Assembly (NCBI GenBank): GCA_965267485.1
Contig: OZ254080.1
Span: forward strand, 2,914,001-2,978,000
Length of the DNA stretch: 64,000 nt
Direction of reading: 5' to 3'
From: JANQJA01 sp965267485
Lineage (GTDB): Bacteria; Pseudomonadota; Gammaproteobacteria; Pseudomonadales; Azotimanducaceae
The position numbers were made by a program, and so were the translations under genes. Below, one piece after another: positions 25,731 through 35,500 of this stretch (within the stretch, counting starts at the first letter, position 1; each line of letters opens with the position of its first letter). The notes beneath the pieces are model-generated. The model did not search any database, was not told the DNA's origin, and worked only from the letters and a program-made list of their open reading frames with translations.

Positions 25731-27533
25731 ATGAAATCGGCACGCCTGTTCGCAGCATTGGCATTGTTGTTCTGCTCGCCATTCGGGATGGCGGTCACGG
25801 AGATTACCGAAGCCACCGTGGTGGTCGAGCGCAGCGAGCGCCCCCCTGCCGCAATTGGCGAACCCGTAGCCCTGCCTTACGCGCCTCGCGGCAATACCGC
25901 GGTACCCGCAAACAGCGTCATCTGGTTTCGCATGGCGTATGCGAAGGATCCCTCGGTGGCGGAACCGGCGATCTACATCTGGCGCCACAACGTCAGTGCC
26001 GAGGTCTTTCTCAACGGCGAACGGATCAGCGGCGAGACCGGCACACCACGTTTCAAGCCCATCGGCTGGAATCATCCGATACTGATCCCGGTGGCCGCCG
26101 CTGCGCTCGGGGAAAACAACGTCATTCACGTGCGCATCGACGTCGGCGACTTCGGCGGCATGCTGTCTTCAGTGCTGGTCGGCGAGCGCGCATCGCTGCA
26201 GGAGCGCTACGACAACCGCTACTTCTGGCAGGTCGAAACCAGTCGGTGGGGGTTCATCGTGATCACCGCGCTGGGCATCTTCTCGCTGGCCCTCTGGCTA
26301 CGGCGCCGGCAGGACGCCCAGTATCTGCTCTTTGCCAGCGCCTCGTTCTCGTACTCCGTCATCACGCTGTACATGTTTCTCGACATCATTCCAATGGATC
26401 TGTCGGTCTGGCTCGGCATCGTTCATACCGGCGGATCGTGGTGCACCTATTTTCTCGTCGCCTTCATCCTGCGAGCCACTGACAGGCGCTGGCCGACTTT
26501 CGAGCGAGGGTTGCTGGTGGTCACCGTGCTCGCGACAATCGGACACTTCATCTACCCCGAACGATACTTCTTCATTGTTGCCTACGGCTTTCACCTCATC
26601 AGTATTGGAGCACTGTTCAGCGTGGGCGCAACGATGCTTGTCGACAGCGTCCGTCATCCCGGAGGCGCGAGCTCATGGATCTCGGTCGGATACATCGGGC
26701 TCGGGGCGCTTGTCGCCCATGACTGGTACTACTTCATCCTGAGCCCGCCCGAAGAGTACGTGCAGGCACAGAACATGATGCAGCTTGGCATCCCCCTGCT
26801 CCTGATTGTCCTCTTCATTCATCTCGTCAACCGTTTCGTCAATGCGCTGGACGAGTCCGAGGCGCTGAACAGGACGCTCGAGGCGCGGGTTGCCGCCAAC
26901 CGGCGCGCGCTGGAAGCAAGCTACGCCGAGAATCGGCGGATGGAATTGCTCGAGTCAGCTGCCCGTGAGCGGGAGAAGATCTATCGCGATCTGCATGACG
27001 ATGTCGGTTCCAAGCTCGTCAATATCGTGCACGCCAGCGACAGCGAGCGCGACGTCGGCCTTGCGCGCTCAGCACTCGAGAGCCTGCGAGAAGCGATCTA
27101 CCGCGCCAACTACCAGGACCAGCCCGCGAACCAGTTCGTCAGCGATCTTCGTGAGGAGATGGAGATTCGCCTCGGCAACGCGGGGCTGGACGTCAGCTTT
27201 GAGGAACAGATCGAGGCCGGGGATCGCATCCTCGAATCAGAGTTCTGCTATCACGTGTCCCGCATCTGCCGCGAACTGGTCTCGAATGTGCTCCACCACA
27301 GCCAGGCGAGCCGAGTCAAGGTCAGCGTAAGGGCTGACGGCGACCAGGTTGAATGCATGATTCGGGATGATGGCATCGGCATGGATGAAAGCGAGGTCTG
27401 CAGCGGTGCCGGCATCAAAAACGTACGCCACCGTGTTGCTGCCATCGGGGGCGACGTCTGCTGGCAGAGTGAACCCGGGCTGGGAACACAGGTAAAATTC
27501 AGCTTTCCAATCGCTGATGAGCTTTCTGCATGA
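25731..27533 (+). CDS. Sensor histidine kinase with 7TMR-DISM architecture
   Basis: A 600-residue membrane kinase. A signal-like N-terminus (about 1-23) leads to an extracytoplasmic beta-rich domain (about 25-170: IWFRMAYAKDPS, AEVFLNGERI), seven predicted helices (about 175-375), a coiled coil (NRTLEARVAANRRALEASYAE), then a NarL-partner DHp with His422 in RDLHDDVGSKLV and an ATPase domain (CRELVSNVLHHSQASRV, IRDDGIGM, GAGIKNVRHRV). It would phosphorylate the regulator encoded divergently at 24981. The ATG at 25731 was chosen over 25686. The phosphatase gene overlaps its stop by 4 bases. Confidence 0.92.
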   Translation: MKSARLFAALALLFCSPFGMAVTEITEATVVVERSERPPAAIGEPVALPYAPRGNTAVPANSVIWFRMAYAKDPSVAEPAIYIWRHNVSAEVFLNGERISGETGTPRFKPIGWNHPILIPVAAAALGENNVIHVRIDVGDFGGMLSSVLVGERASLQERYDNRYFWQVETSRWGFIVITALGIFSLALWLRRRQDAQYLLFASASFSYSVITLYMFLDIIPMDLSVWLGIVHTGGSWCTYFLVAFILRATDRRWPTFERGLLVVTVLATIGHFIYPERYFFIVAYGFHLISIGALFSVGATMLVDSVRHPGGASSWISVGYIGLGALVAHDWYYFILSPPEEYVQAQNMMQLGIPLLLIVLFIHLVNRFVNALDESEALNRTLEARVAANRRALEASYAENRRMELLESAAREREKIYRDLHDDVGSKLVNIVHASDSERDVGLARSALESLREAIYRANYQDQPANQFVSDLREEMEIRLGNAGLDVSFEEQIEAGDRILESEFCYHVSRICRELVSNVLHHSQASRVKVSVRADGDQVECMIRDDGIGMDESEVCSGAGIKNVRHRVAAIGGDVCWQSEPGLGTQVKFSFPIADELSA

Positions 27534-28168
27534 AGCACCTTTATTTCGTTCGACACGGCCAGACTGAATGGAACGCTATCGCCCGGATGCAGGGACAGTG
27601 GAATTCCGACCTGTCGGCGCTCGGGCAGGCACAGGCCCGGGTGAGCGGTCAGGTGCTCTCCGGATTTCCAATTGATGCCATGTACGCGTCGCCACTCGAC
27701 CGCACCCGCCAGACGGCGGCGCTCATCAACGAGCATCTCGACCTGCCAGTGACCTTCGACGAGCGAATCATGGAATGGGATTGCGGCGACTGGAGCGGCT
27801 ATTTGTACGCCGAAGTTGCCGAGAAGTGGAAGGCGGAATGGCAGGCGTACCAGCAGGACAAGTTTCACTACCGCGGCCCGAACTGTGAGAACTATCCTGA
27901 CATGTTTGCGCGGGCGCGCCCTTTCCTGCAGGAGGTGCTCGCGACCAGCCACGAGCACATTGCGATAGTGTCACACGGCATGATCGGCAAAGTCATGATT
28001 GCCGAACTGCTCGGCATGGACGAAGACGAGACGCTCGCCATCAGCCAGCCCAACGACGTGATCATGGTGGTACGGGTCGATGAGGGTGGCCGTGACGTCT
28101 TTCACTATGTGGGCGAAGAAGGGCCGATCGCCGGCCCCTCCGGACGGCCGACGCAGCTTTCTGCCTGA
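27530..28168 (+). CDS. Histidine phosphatase family protein
   Basis: A 212-residue phosphoglycerate-mutase-like phosphatase. The catalytic motif LYFVRHGQTEWN is at residues 4-15, with the partner residues in YASPLDRTRQTAALI, a Glu in MEWDCGDWSG and the second His in IAIVSHGMIGKVM. It acts on phosphorylated small molecules or proteins. The ATG overlaps the kinase stop (ATGA), so translation is coupled, which hints at a link to the two-component system, though a metabolic role is equally possible. Confidence 0.9.
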   Translation: MKHLYFVRHGQTEWNAIARMQGQWNSDLSALGQAQARVSGQVLSGFPIDAMYASPLDRTRQTAALINEHLDLPVTFDERIMEWDCGDWSGYLYAEVAEKWKAEWQAYQQDKFHYRGPNCENYPDMFARARPFLQEVLATSHEHIAIVSHGMIGKVMIAELLGMDEDETLAISQPNDVIMVVRVDEGGRDVFHYVGEEGPIAGPSGRPTQLSA

Positions 28169-28185
28169 CCTCGGGCTTAGGTACC

Positions 28186-28233
28186 CCCTCGAACTGAGAC
28201 TCGCGCGTTAGCGCGGGCCGAGGCATCCGAGGG
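28186..28233. repeat. Extragenic palindromic repeat, copy b
   Basis: Between two convergent genes. It starts CCCTCGAACTGAGACTC, carries an inner CGCGC-TTA-GCGCG stem, then GGCCGAGG and closes with CCGAGGG. The opening and the CTGAG-CTC-GCG-GCCGA order match the copies at 43431 and 43843 with substitutions. Confidence 0.5.
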
Positions 28234-28244
28234 CGGGGGTGCGC

Positions 28245-28883
28245 TCAGGCTCCGCGCATCTCGGCGATGAAGGCGTTCGACTCATCGATCGCCTGCTGCA
28301 TGTCCTCAATGAGCTGATCCACATTCGTGTTGACCGTCGAAAGCTCGCCCTTGAGTGACGCAATCGCCCGTGCGTTCAGGTTGTGCTTCAGGTAGAGCAC
28401 GTTGTCCTTCAGGCTGGCCAGTACCGGGTCGATCGAGTTCTCGGCACGACGCATGGCCGAAACCAGCCGGTCATAGCGCCTCCGTGTCTCGCGGAACTGA
28501 CGCTCACTGTCGCGTCGCAGCGAATCGCTCGTATACTGTCCGAGTTCTTCCTGCCACTCCTCGAACAGCGCCTCACCCACTGATTCGACGGCACCGATAC
28601 GGTCGCGAATAGCCTCCGCGGCATCCACGCTATCTTCATATTCCGCGTTGAGCGACTCGTACGCGTCCTCGAGATCGCCTCCGTCGAAGTTGACGACCGA
28701 CCGGAACTGCTCCAGCGCATCCTTGAACTGTTCCTGCCCCTCCTCCTGGGTTTCCTGTGCTTCTTCAACGCGGTCAACCAGAATGTCACGCTTGTGGACG
28801 CCGAGTTTCTCCCATGCGTCGTAGTACGCGGTCTCACAACCCGCCAACAGCAACAGGAAGGCGGGCAACAACAGCCGTTTCAT
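28245..28883 (-). CDS. DUF2959 family lipoprotein
   Basis: A 212-residue lipoprotein: signal MKRLLLPAFLLLLAGC, then the family block YYDAWEKLGVHKRDILVDRVEEAQ, and a mostly helical, strongly charged body with coiled-coil character (EEAQETQEEGQEQFKDALEQF, LKDNVLYLKHNLNARAIASLK). DUF2959 proteins are known mainly from gammaproteobacteria and have no established function. It overlaps the upstream DUF1993 gene by 4 bases (ATGA) and so is cotranslated with it. Confidence 0.9.
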   Translation of the reverse strand: MKRLLLPAFLLLLAGCETAYYDAWEKLGVHKRDILVDRVEEAQETQEEGQEQFKDALEQFRSVVNFDGGDLEDAYESLNAEYEDSVDAAEAIRDRIGAVESVGEALFEEWQEELGQYTSDSLRRDSERQFRETRRRYDRLVSAMRRAENSIDPVLASLKDNVLYLKHNLNARAIASLKGELSTVNTNVDQLIEDMQQAIDESNAFIAEMRGA

Positions 28884-29401
28884 GACTTGATCCTCATCTT
28901 GCCCATGAAGTCGCGTTTGCCGAGCGGCACTCCCTTCATGCGCAGTACGTCGTAGGCGGTTGCCGCATGGAAGTACAGGTTCGGGTGGGAGAACGACATG
29001 ACGAAGTTCTCGGCCGTGAAAGGAATCTCGTTGCCGCCAATCCGGAAGACGACGCTTTTGCCCTCGTAGCTGTTCACTTGCGCCGCGTCCATCGCTGCAA
29101 GCTCAGTCTCCGCATCCTTGACGAGTTGCTGCAGACCGGCATAGTCGAGTTCGCCAAACCCGCCCGGCGGGTTGAACTCGCCGGCCATCACGCCCTTGAT
29201 CGAGTTCAGCGAGTGGTGAACCACCGAGATGATCTGGAAGTCAAATGCCAGCATGTCCTCTTTCAGTCGTGTCGCAACGACATCGGCGACATCGACGTCA
29301 TTCTCACCGCACCAGGTCGCACCCTTGTCCAGAAAATGGCTCACGGCGCCCAGCATCTGCAGTGATGAGGCAACGCTGATATCGTACAGGGTAATTGGCA
29401 T
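28880..29401 (-). CDS. DUF1993 family protein
   Basis: A 173-residue protein with the DUF1993 layout: MPITLYDISVASSLQMLGAV, ATRLKEDMLAFDFQIISVVHHS, and FTAENFVMSFSHPNLYFHAATAYDVLRMKGVPLGKRDFMG (read in parts). The fold is a four-helix bundle related to the DinB group. Three histidines in positions typical of that group (VVHHS, SFSHPNLYFH) could bind a metal. Cytoplasmic. First gene of the two-gene - strand operon with the DUF2959 lipoprotein. Confidence 0.9.
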   Translation of the reverse strand: MPITLYDISVASSLQMLGAVSHFLDKGATWCGENDVDVADVVATRLKEDMLAFDFQIISVVHHSLNSIKGVMAGEFNPPGGFGELDYAGLQQLVKDAETELAAMDAAQVNSYEGKSVVFRIGGNEIPFTAENFVMSFSHPNLYFHAATAYDVLRMKGVPLGKRDFMGKMRIKS

Positions 29402-29487
29402 ATCGTATGACTCCCGAAGCGATAAAGGATGGCAGAAGTCTAGCGCACGTTGCCATCCAATGCCCCACCCCGTTCGTAATCTGTACC

Positions 29488-30336
29488 ATGACGGTCATGC
29501 TGCGACAGACGCCCCACCCTGCTGACGCGATCGAAACCGAGGCTGCCCTCGCGCGGGCGTTCAATGCCCATTGGGGCGGTAACTTCGAAGCCGTCGATGC
29601 GAGCGAACACCTCCTCGCAAGAGAACTGTTCAGGATGTTGCTTGCCGACATCCGGTCGCCGTCCGTCGAGAGCACGCTCCGCGAACTCAATCTCGCCAGC
29701 CGATGGTTCAATACGCGGCAAGGAGAGGTACGCGTCATCCACGAGCAAGCCGGGCACGGACGGGGGCGCGGCGTCTTTGCCTTCCGCCAGACGGACAGCG
29801 ACTGCGTGCTTCAGGCCCCGCACACGCGAAACGACGTCGGCACCGGGCTGCTCACCGGCGCCTGGATGGCACATCTGGACATCCGCGCTGCCGCCTGGAA
29901 CACCGTCAGCCGACGTGCGTCGCCAGCGGCTGACCTCGCGCGGGCAAGCCGTAGCTACTTCATTGCCCTGACCGATGCCGCAATTGATGTCATTGGATCA
30001 CCGGCTATCGTACAAACACACGGCTACGATCGGGAGAAGCGGTCTACGGGTGCGGGACGCAACAGTCAGGTGATCCTGTCGAGCGGCACCGATCGCCCGA
30101 TGAGACGCACACGAAATATCGCGCGCCGCCTGAAGCGAACCCTGACGGGCGTCAAGCTCTACCCCCTCGACATCATGGAACTGGGCGCCACCCAGAATGT
30201 CATCGGCCGACGGGTGCGCCAGCGAGGCGCCGGCACATTCACCCATATCGAACTGGGACGCGCCCTGCGCGAACAACTCCGTGCCGAGCGCGCCATTGCC
30301 CTGCGGGTCGGGCAAACGCTTATCCAGCCAGACTAG
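29488..30336 (+). CDS. Hypothetical protein, possible metallohydrolase
   Basis: A 282-residue protein (279 if the ATG at 29497 is used). It is basic towards the C-terminus (RRTRNIARRLKRTLTG). Histidine- and acid-bearing blocks VIHEQAGHGRGRGVFAFR, VLQAPHTRNDVGTG, AWNTVSRR and VQTHGYDREKR look like metal-ligand loops of N-formylglutamate-amidohydrolase or peptidoglycan-hydrolase-like folds, but I cannot assign a family. The frame is open from 29395; starting there would overlap the divergent DUF1993 gene. No signal peptide. Confidence 0.6.
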   Translation: MTVMLRQTPHPADAIETEAALARAFNAHWGGNFEAVDASEHLLARELFRMLLADIRSPSVESTLRELNLASRWFNTRQGEVRVIHEQAGHGRGRGVFAFRQTDSDCVLQAPHTRNDVGTGLLTGAWMAHLDIRAAAWNTVSRRASPAADLARASRSYFIALTDAAIDVIGSPAIVQTHGYDREKRSTGAGRNSQVILSSGTDRPMRRTRNIARRLKRTLTGVKLYPLDIMELGATQNVIGRRVRQRGAGTFTHIELGRALREQLRAERAIALRVGQTLIQPD

Positions 30337-30710
30337 TGGTCCGCGTCCGCATCCGCCTTGGTGTGGTGCTCCGTCCCTTCGTCATGCTCCGGCGGGCTGT
30401 ACGTGGTGTAGAGCTTCAGCGCGCCTGCGCCGGTGTTCCTGAAGTTGTGGAACACGCCAGAGGGAACAAAGCTGAGATCGCCCTCCTTTACCGACACTTC
30501 CACGTCGCCAATCTTCGCGAGTCCTTCGCCTTCGACGAACATCAGCAGTTGGTCGTGCCCTTCATGTATCTCGCCGCCGATTTCCTCGCCTGCAGGGATC
30601 GCCATCAGGACGACCTGCGTCTGCTCACCGGTCATGATGACACGGCGAAACTCGTCATTATCCTTTGCCATCTGGACGATCGGTACGGTCGTCTTCTCAA
30701 TCTCACTCAT
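30333..30710 (-). CDS. Cupin domain protein
   Basis: A 125-residue single-domain cupin. Metal ligands are visible in IGGEIHEGHDQLLMFVEGEG (His, His/Asp, Glu) and FVPSGVFHNFRNTG (His). It ends in a His- and Asp-rich tail (HHTKADADADH) that could bind metal. GGGAAGGAG precedes the ATG by 7 bases. Convergent with the gene at 29488, with stop codons overlapping by 4 bases. Confidence 0.9.
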   Translation of the reverse strand: MSEIEKTTVPIVQMAKDNDEFRRVIMTGEQTQVVLMAIPAGEEIGGEIHEGHDQLLMFVEGEGLAKIGDVEVSVKEGDLSFVPSGVFHNFRNTGAGALKLYTTYSPPEHDEGTEHHTKADADADH

Positions 30711-30834
30711 CTTCGCTCCTTCCCATTTATCTTGAACGATCAGTGTTCATTAATGTCAGGGTAGTATAGTGCTCACTCAAGGCGTACCAACGCGATCTTT
30801 TTCGATGGTCGCCATTGACCACGACGATTGATCG

Positions 30835-32541
30835 ATGAATACCCTGAAAAGCCTGACTCTGTTCGTGCTGATGACCGCTGCGATGCCACTGCTCGCGGCC
30901 GTGACCGTCGACGGTATCGATGCAGACATGCGCGGTGACGTGCGTGGCGCCATCTCCCTCAGCGAGAACTGCGACCAGCCGCGGTGGCTCGTGCGCCACA
31001 GATTTCGGGCAGCACACCGAGAGATCGAACAGGTCCTGGAGACATTCGGCTACTACTCGCCTTCAATCTCGAGCCGCCTCGACTTCACGGACGATTGCTT
31101 CGAGGCGAGCTTTGGCGTCGATGCCGGCCCGCCCACCCTGATCGAAGATGCCAACGTCGAGATCGCTGGCCGCCCGCCCGTCTTCTCAAGGCTCCTTGCC
31201 AATCAGCCGCTGGGCGAGGGGCAGCGTTTCGACCACCAGCAGTACGAAAACTTCAAATCGCTGATCGAGGACACGGCCGGACGGTACGGCTTTGTCGACG
31301 GCCAGTTCACGGCGAGCCGGGTTGAAGTCGATGCGCTGGACAACCGTGCCACGATTGATCTCGTCTATGAACCGGGCCCGCGCTTCAGCTTCGGAGAATT
31401 GCGGTACCCGAACGATGTACTGGACGCCGAGGTGCTGGCCCGCTTCCAAACGTTCGAGCGCGGCGACCCCTACGACGCCGAGGCACTCAACGGCCTCTAC
31501 CGGGCATTGCTCGAAACCGGCTATTTCGAAGATGTCGTCGTCACGCCGCTTGACGCCGAAGCGCGCGAAATTCCCGTCGAAGTCCTGCTGATGCCGGGAA
31601 GAACGAGAAAGGTTCACGTGGGTATCGGCGTATCCACGGACCTCGGCCCCGGACTCGTGGCGCGTCAGGACAACAGCCTCGTCAATCGTGCCGGACACCA
31701 GTACAGCATCGACCTTGCCGTGTCGGCCATCGAGAGCGAGCTCGGTTTCAACTACCGGATTCCCCAGGCCGACGTCGCTGAAGGCTGGCTCAGCCTGTAC
31801 GGCGGCCTCAAGCTCGAGGACACCGAAACCAGCCGGACCCAGAGTTCCACGCTGGGCGCGCGTCGTATCGTGCCGCGAGGCAATGGCTGGATCGAGACGA
31901 CGTTTCTCGAGACCAACTACGACGAATTCGATGTCGCCGGTACGTCCGATTCGACGCTGTACGTAACGCCCGGCATCAACTACACGCATCTCCGCAATGA
32001 CTCGGTCCTCGCGCGACCTCGCTACGGCCATCGGCTCGGTATTGAACTCAGTGGTACCAGCCAGAGTCTCGGATCGTCGATCGATTTCGCATCCGTTCGG
32101 CTGGAAGGGCGAATCGTGCGCAGCCTGACCGAGCGCATCCGCTTTCTCGGGCGGGCGCGCCTTGGGTATACCGAGAGCGACAACTTCGACAAGCTGCCGA
32201 CGCGAGTCAGGTTCTTCTCGGGCGGCGACAGTCGGGTTCGCGGCTTCGACTTCGAAACCATCGGCGTGACCAACGAGAGCGGCGAGGTGATCGGCGGTGA
32301 TCGGCTGATCGAATACAGCGTCGAGCTGGACCACGCGATTGGCGATGACTGGGCCGTCGCCGCGTTCTCCGACGCTGCCAGTGTCTCGATTTCAGATTTC
32401 TCCGGCAGCTTTCGCCGCTCTGCCGGCATCGGCCTGCGCTGGTACTCACCACTCGGGCCGATTCGCTTCGACATCGCCAAACCGATCGACAGCGAGGGTG
32501 GCAGCATTCGCTTCCACCTGCGGCTTGGGCCCGACGTATGA
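30835..32541 (+). CDS. tamA: TamA, outer-membrane component of the translocation and assembly module
   Basis: A 568-residue Omp85-family protein. A signal peptide (MNTLKSLTLFVLMTAAMPLLAA) is followed by three POTRA domains (about 23-260) and a 16-strand barrel. The L6 lid motif VRGF is at residues 468-471 in RVRGFDFETIG, and the last strand ends in RFHLRLGPDV. It works with TamB in inserting or moving proteins, and perhaps lipids, across the envelope. The length matches the family (about 570). The stop overlaps the tamB ATG by 4 bases. Confidence 0.96.
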   Translation: MNTLKSLTLFVLMTAAMPLLAAVTVDGIDADMRGDVRGAISLSENCDQPRWLVRHRFRAAHREIEQVLETFGYYSPSISSRLDFTDDCFEASFGVDAGPPTLIEDANVEIAGRPPVFSRLLANQPLGEGQRFDHQQYENFKSLIEDTAGRYGFVDGQFTASRVEVDALDNRATIDLVYEPGPRFSFGELRYPNDVLDAEVLARFQTFERGDPYDAEALNGLYRALLETGYFEDVVVTPLDAEAREIPVEVLLMPGRTRKVHVGIGVSTDLGPGLVARQDNSLVNRAGHQYSIDLAVSAIESELGFNYRIPQADVAEGWLSLYGGLKLEDTETSRTQSSTLGARRIVPRGNGWIETTFLETNYDEFDVAGTSDSTLYVTPGINYTHLRNDSVLARPRYGHRLGIELSGTSQSLGSSIDFASVRLEGRIVRSLTERIRFLGRARLGYTESDNFDKLPTRVRFFSGGDSRVRGFDFETIGVTNESGEVIGGDRLIEYSVELDHAIGDDWAVAAFSDAASVSISDFSGSFRRSAGIGLRWYSPLGPIRFDIAKPIDSEGGSIRFHLRLGPDV

Positions 32542-35500
32542 CCCGACGCAACCTGCTGCGGGTCGTCGTCTACCTGCCGCCGCTCTTGCTGGCCGTTTTG
32601 ATGCTCGCCTTCGCCGGGCTGTGGTACACCGAGCCCGGTACCCGGCTTCTGGTCTCCCGGCTACTGCCGCTCGTCGAGGGGCTTAGCGTCGAGCGTGTTT
32701 CCGGAACGGCCGCGAGCAGGCTGCGAGTGACAAACCTCCGCTACCAGAGCCCCCAAATTGATATCACGCTGGCAGCCGGTGGCTTCGCCCTTGATGGCTA
32801 TGCGCTGCTTGGCGCAAGAGTCGGCATCAGCCGGGTCGACATTGACGGGCTGCAGATCGCGTGGCGCAACGCCGAGACGCCAGAAGATGGCAGCGAACCC
32901 GCTGGTATCCCGGTGCCCATCGATATTCGGCCGGCATCGATTCTGGACATCGAAGTCAGCGTCGATGGCGGAGCGCCGATCGCAATCGACGAACTCAGCG
33001 GCAGCGTCGCGTTGAGACGAACGTCGATCTCCGCTGAGATCGACACGCTACGGCAGGCCGACCTCGCCGTCACCGGCGCACTCGCGATTGAACTCATGCA
33101 GCCGACTGTCATCAGCGGACGCTATCGCACACTGTCAGCGCCGGTCGCCGCTTCGGGCACGTTCGACGTCGAGCCCGATGACATCCTGATGACGGCAGAC
33201 CTGACGGCACCCTACCCGGCCACCGTCAAGGCGAGACTGAGGAATCTCGAACGGATCGAACTGGATGCCACGTCCGCTCACGGTCAAGTCAACGCGCGTG
33301 GAGACCTGGCGCTCCGTGACGGGCCCGCGGTGCAATTGCAGTTGGAAGGCGATGTCATGAAGCAGCCGATCGAAGGCGACCTCACCGCACGCCTCGGCGA
33401 TTCGCCTGCCGCAGATCTCAGACTCCTTAACGCGTCGGGTGCCAACACCATCAGGGCGTCACTGCGAGGCGCCGCGCTGAAGCTCGACGCTGGTCTCGAA
33501 GCACTCTCGTCACTGGTGCCCGGGCTCAGCGGAAGCGCCAGTGCGAATGTCGTGCTCGACGTCCGGTCTCTGACCCTCGACGGTTCGGCGAGTGCAAGCG
33601 GACTGGCATTTGATGGCACGCCCCTCGGTCGCGGCGATCTCCGCTTTGACGGGACGGTGGCGGCTACATCGTTCGACGCTGAGTGGCAGCGTGAGGCGAT
33701 GACCGCGAACCTCGGAGGCGAGATTGCCGTTGAGGGTGGTGATATCACAGTGCGCCTCAGCCGGTCTGAGGTCACCACCGGCGAAATCGAGTTCATGCTC
33801 ACACGCGCTACCACGCTTCGATTCAACGATGGCCGTCCATCCCTGGGTGAAGCGTGCTGGGCTTCATCTCTGGGTCAGGGAGAACTGTGCCTTTTTGAGG
33901 CCGATCTCGGTGAGCGCGTCGAGGCAGGGTTTCGCATCAATGACCTGGACATCCGCGGTGTCTCTGTCCCCGAAGCAGCGGGCAGGCTCGAGATGCAAGG
34001 CGGCATCGTGCAGGCGCAGGCTACAGCCTCACTGCTGACCGTTGGCGAACGCGTCTTCAACGACGTCTCGATCCGCGCAGACGGGCCCATTGACGCACTT
34101 GCGATCGAGGCCAATGCAGAAACACCATGGACAGACCAGACCGCGTTGCTCAACGCTCGCCTCATCGTGGACCCCGCCAACGTGAACATCGAGGCGCTCA
34201 CCTTCAATCACGCCAACAACCGACTCGAAGCGAGTGGCCGGCTCGAGATCGACACCAGGCAACTGACCGCAGACGTTCAGGGAAGTTGGCTCGGGCAACC
34301 GGTCAGCGGTGACATCGCGTTCGATATTGATGGCCTGACCGGCAATGCGACGGCCCGCGTCGGCGACGATGCCAGCCTCTCGCTGGCCGCTGAGGCAAAT
34401 TCGCTCGACGTCGCGTTTGTGATCGATTCCCTGCAGGCCCTCGACGAGCAGGCTTACGGCGCTGTCGAGGGCGGCGCCGTGATCAAGCTGGAGCCGCAAT
34501 CGGTGTCTGCCTGGTTGAACGCGCGGCAGCTCTATTATGGGACAAATGACATCGAGAGCCTGACTGCGACCGCGATTGGCGGCAGCAACCAGCCGGTCCA
34601 CGTTGCAGTCGGTCTGGGCGGCATCACCGCCGGCGGCGTCTGGCTCGGCAACGGTCTTGCCACCGCCATCGGCACACTGTCAGATCTCAACCTGACCGCA
34701 CTGCTTCAATCTGACAGTTGGCGATTCGAGACCAGCGCGCAGGCGGCAATTGACGGCAGCAACGTCGATGGCCGAATCGAATCCGGCGAACTCGATGCTA
34801 TCGGGCGTACATGGAACATCAACGCTCCCGTCGAGTTTCGGGTAAGAGACGGCACGGCCGATGCGTCTCCCCACTGTTGGCAGGGCGAAGCATCAGCGCT
34901 TTGCGTCACCGCCGCCCGGTACGATCGGCAGTCTGCGGAATTCCGGGCCAGTCTCGACAAGGCACCGATTCGCATACGGGGTCTGCCCTGGGCCCCGGAA
35001 GTCAACATCGACGGCGAGGCCGACCTCGACATCGAGATTTCCGCGCGCGCGCCCTTCGGCGCGAACAATGTGACGGCGAACGCGTCGCTCGATGTACCGG
35101 CGCTTGCTGTTCGATACTTTGACGAAGAGACCATGGACTGGCGTCTCACCGGCGAGGCTGAAGTCGCCGCCGGCGTGCTCGAGGCGAGTCTCGTGGCACG
35201 TGCCGATGACCAGAACCACGTCAACCTGTCAGCAAGCATTCCAGACCTCACGGAGCCGACTCGCTATCGGGCGAACGCGAACCTCGAAAGCAATACGCTC
35301 AGCGTGGTCACGGCCTTCGTGCCGAGTCTCGACCGAGCCGAAGGCACTATCGGCGCCAGCGCCCGTGTTGATACGTTGGGTGCACAGCCCATTGCAGATT
35401 TTCGCGTCGCTGTCGAAGAGGGTGCATCGATCGTGGTTCCGGCCGCCGGTATCGAAGTACAGAACATCGCGTTCAACGCTCGCGGCGACGCGGATCGCAT

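Noticed and set aside
25620..26129. N-terminal extension of the NarL-type regulator (open frame to 26129)
   Set aside because: It overlaps the divergent kinase gene, and the receiver domain begins exactly at the ATG at 25619.
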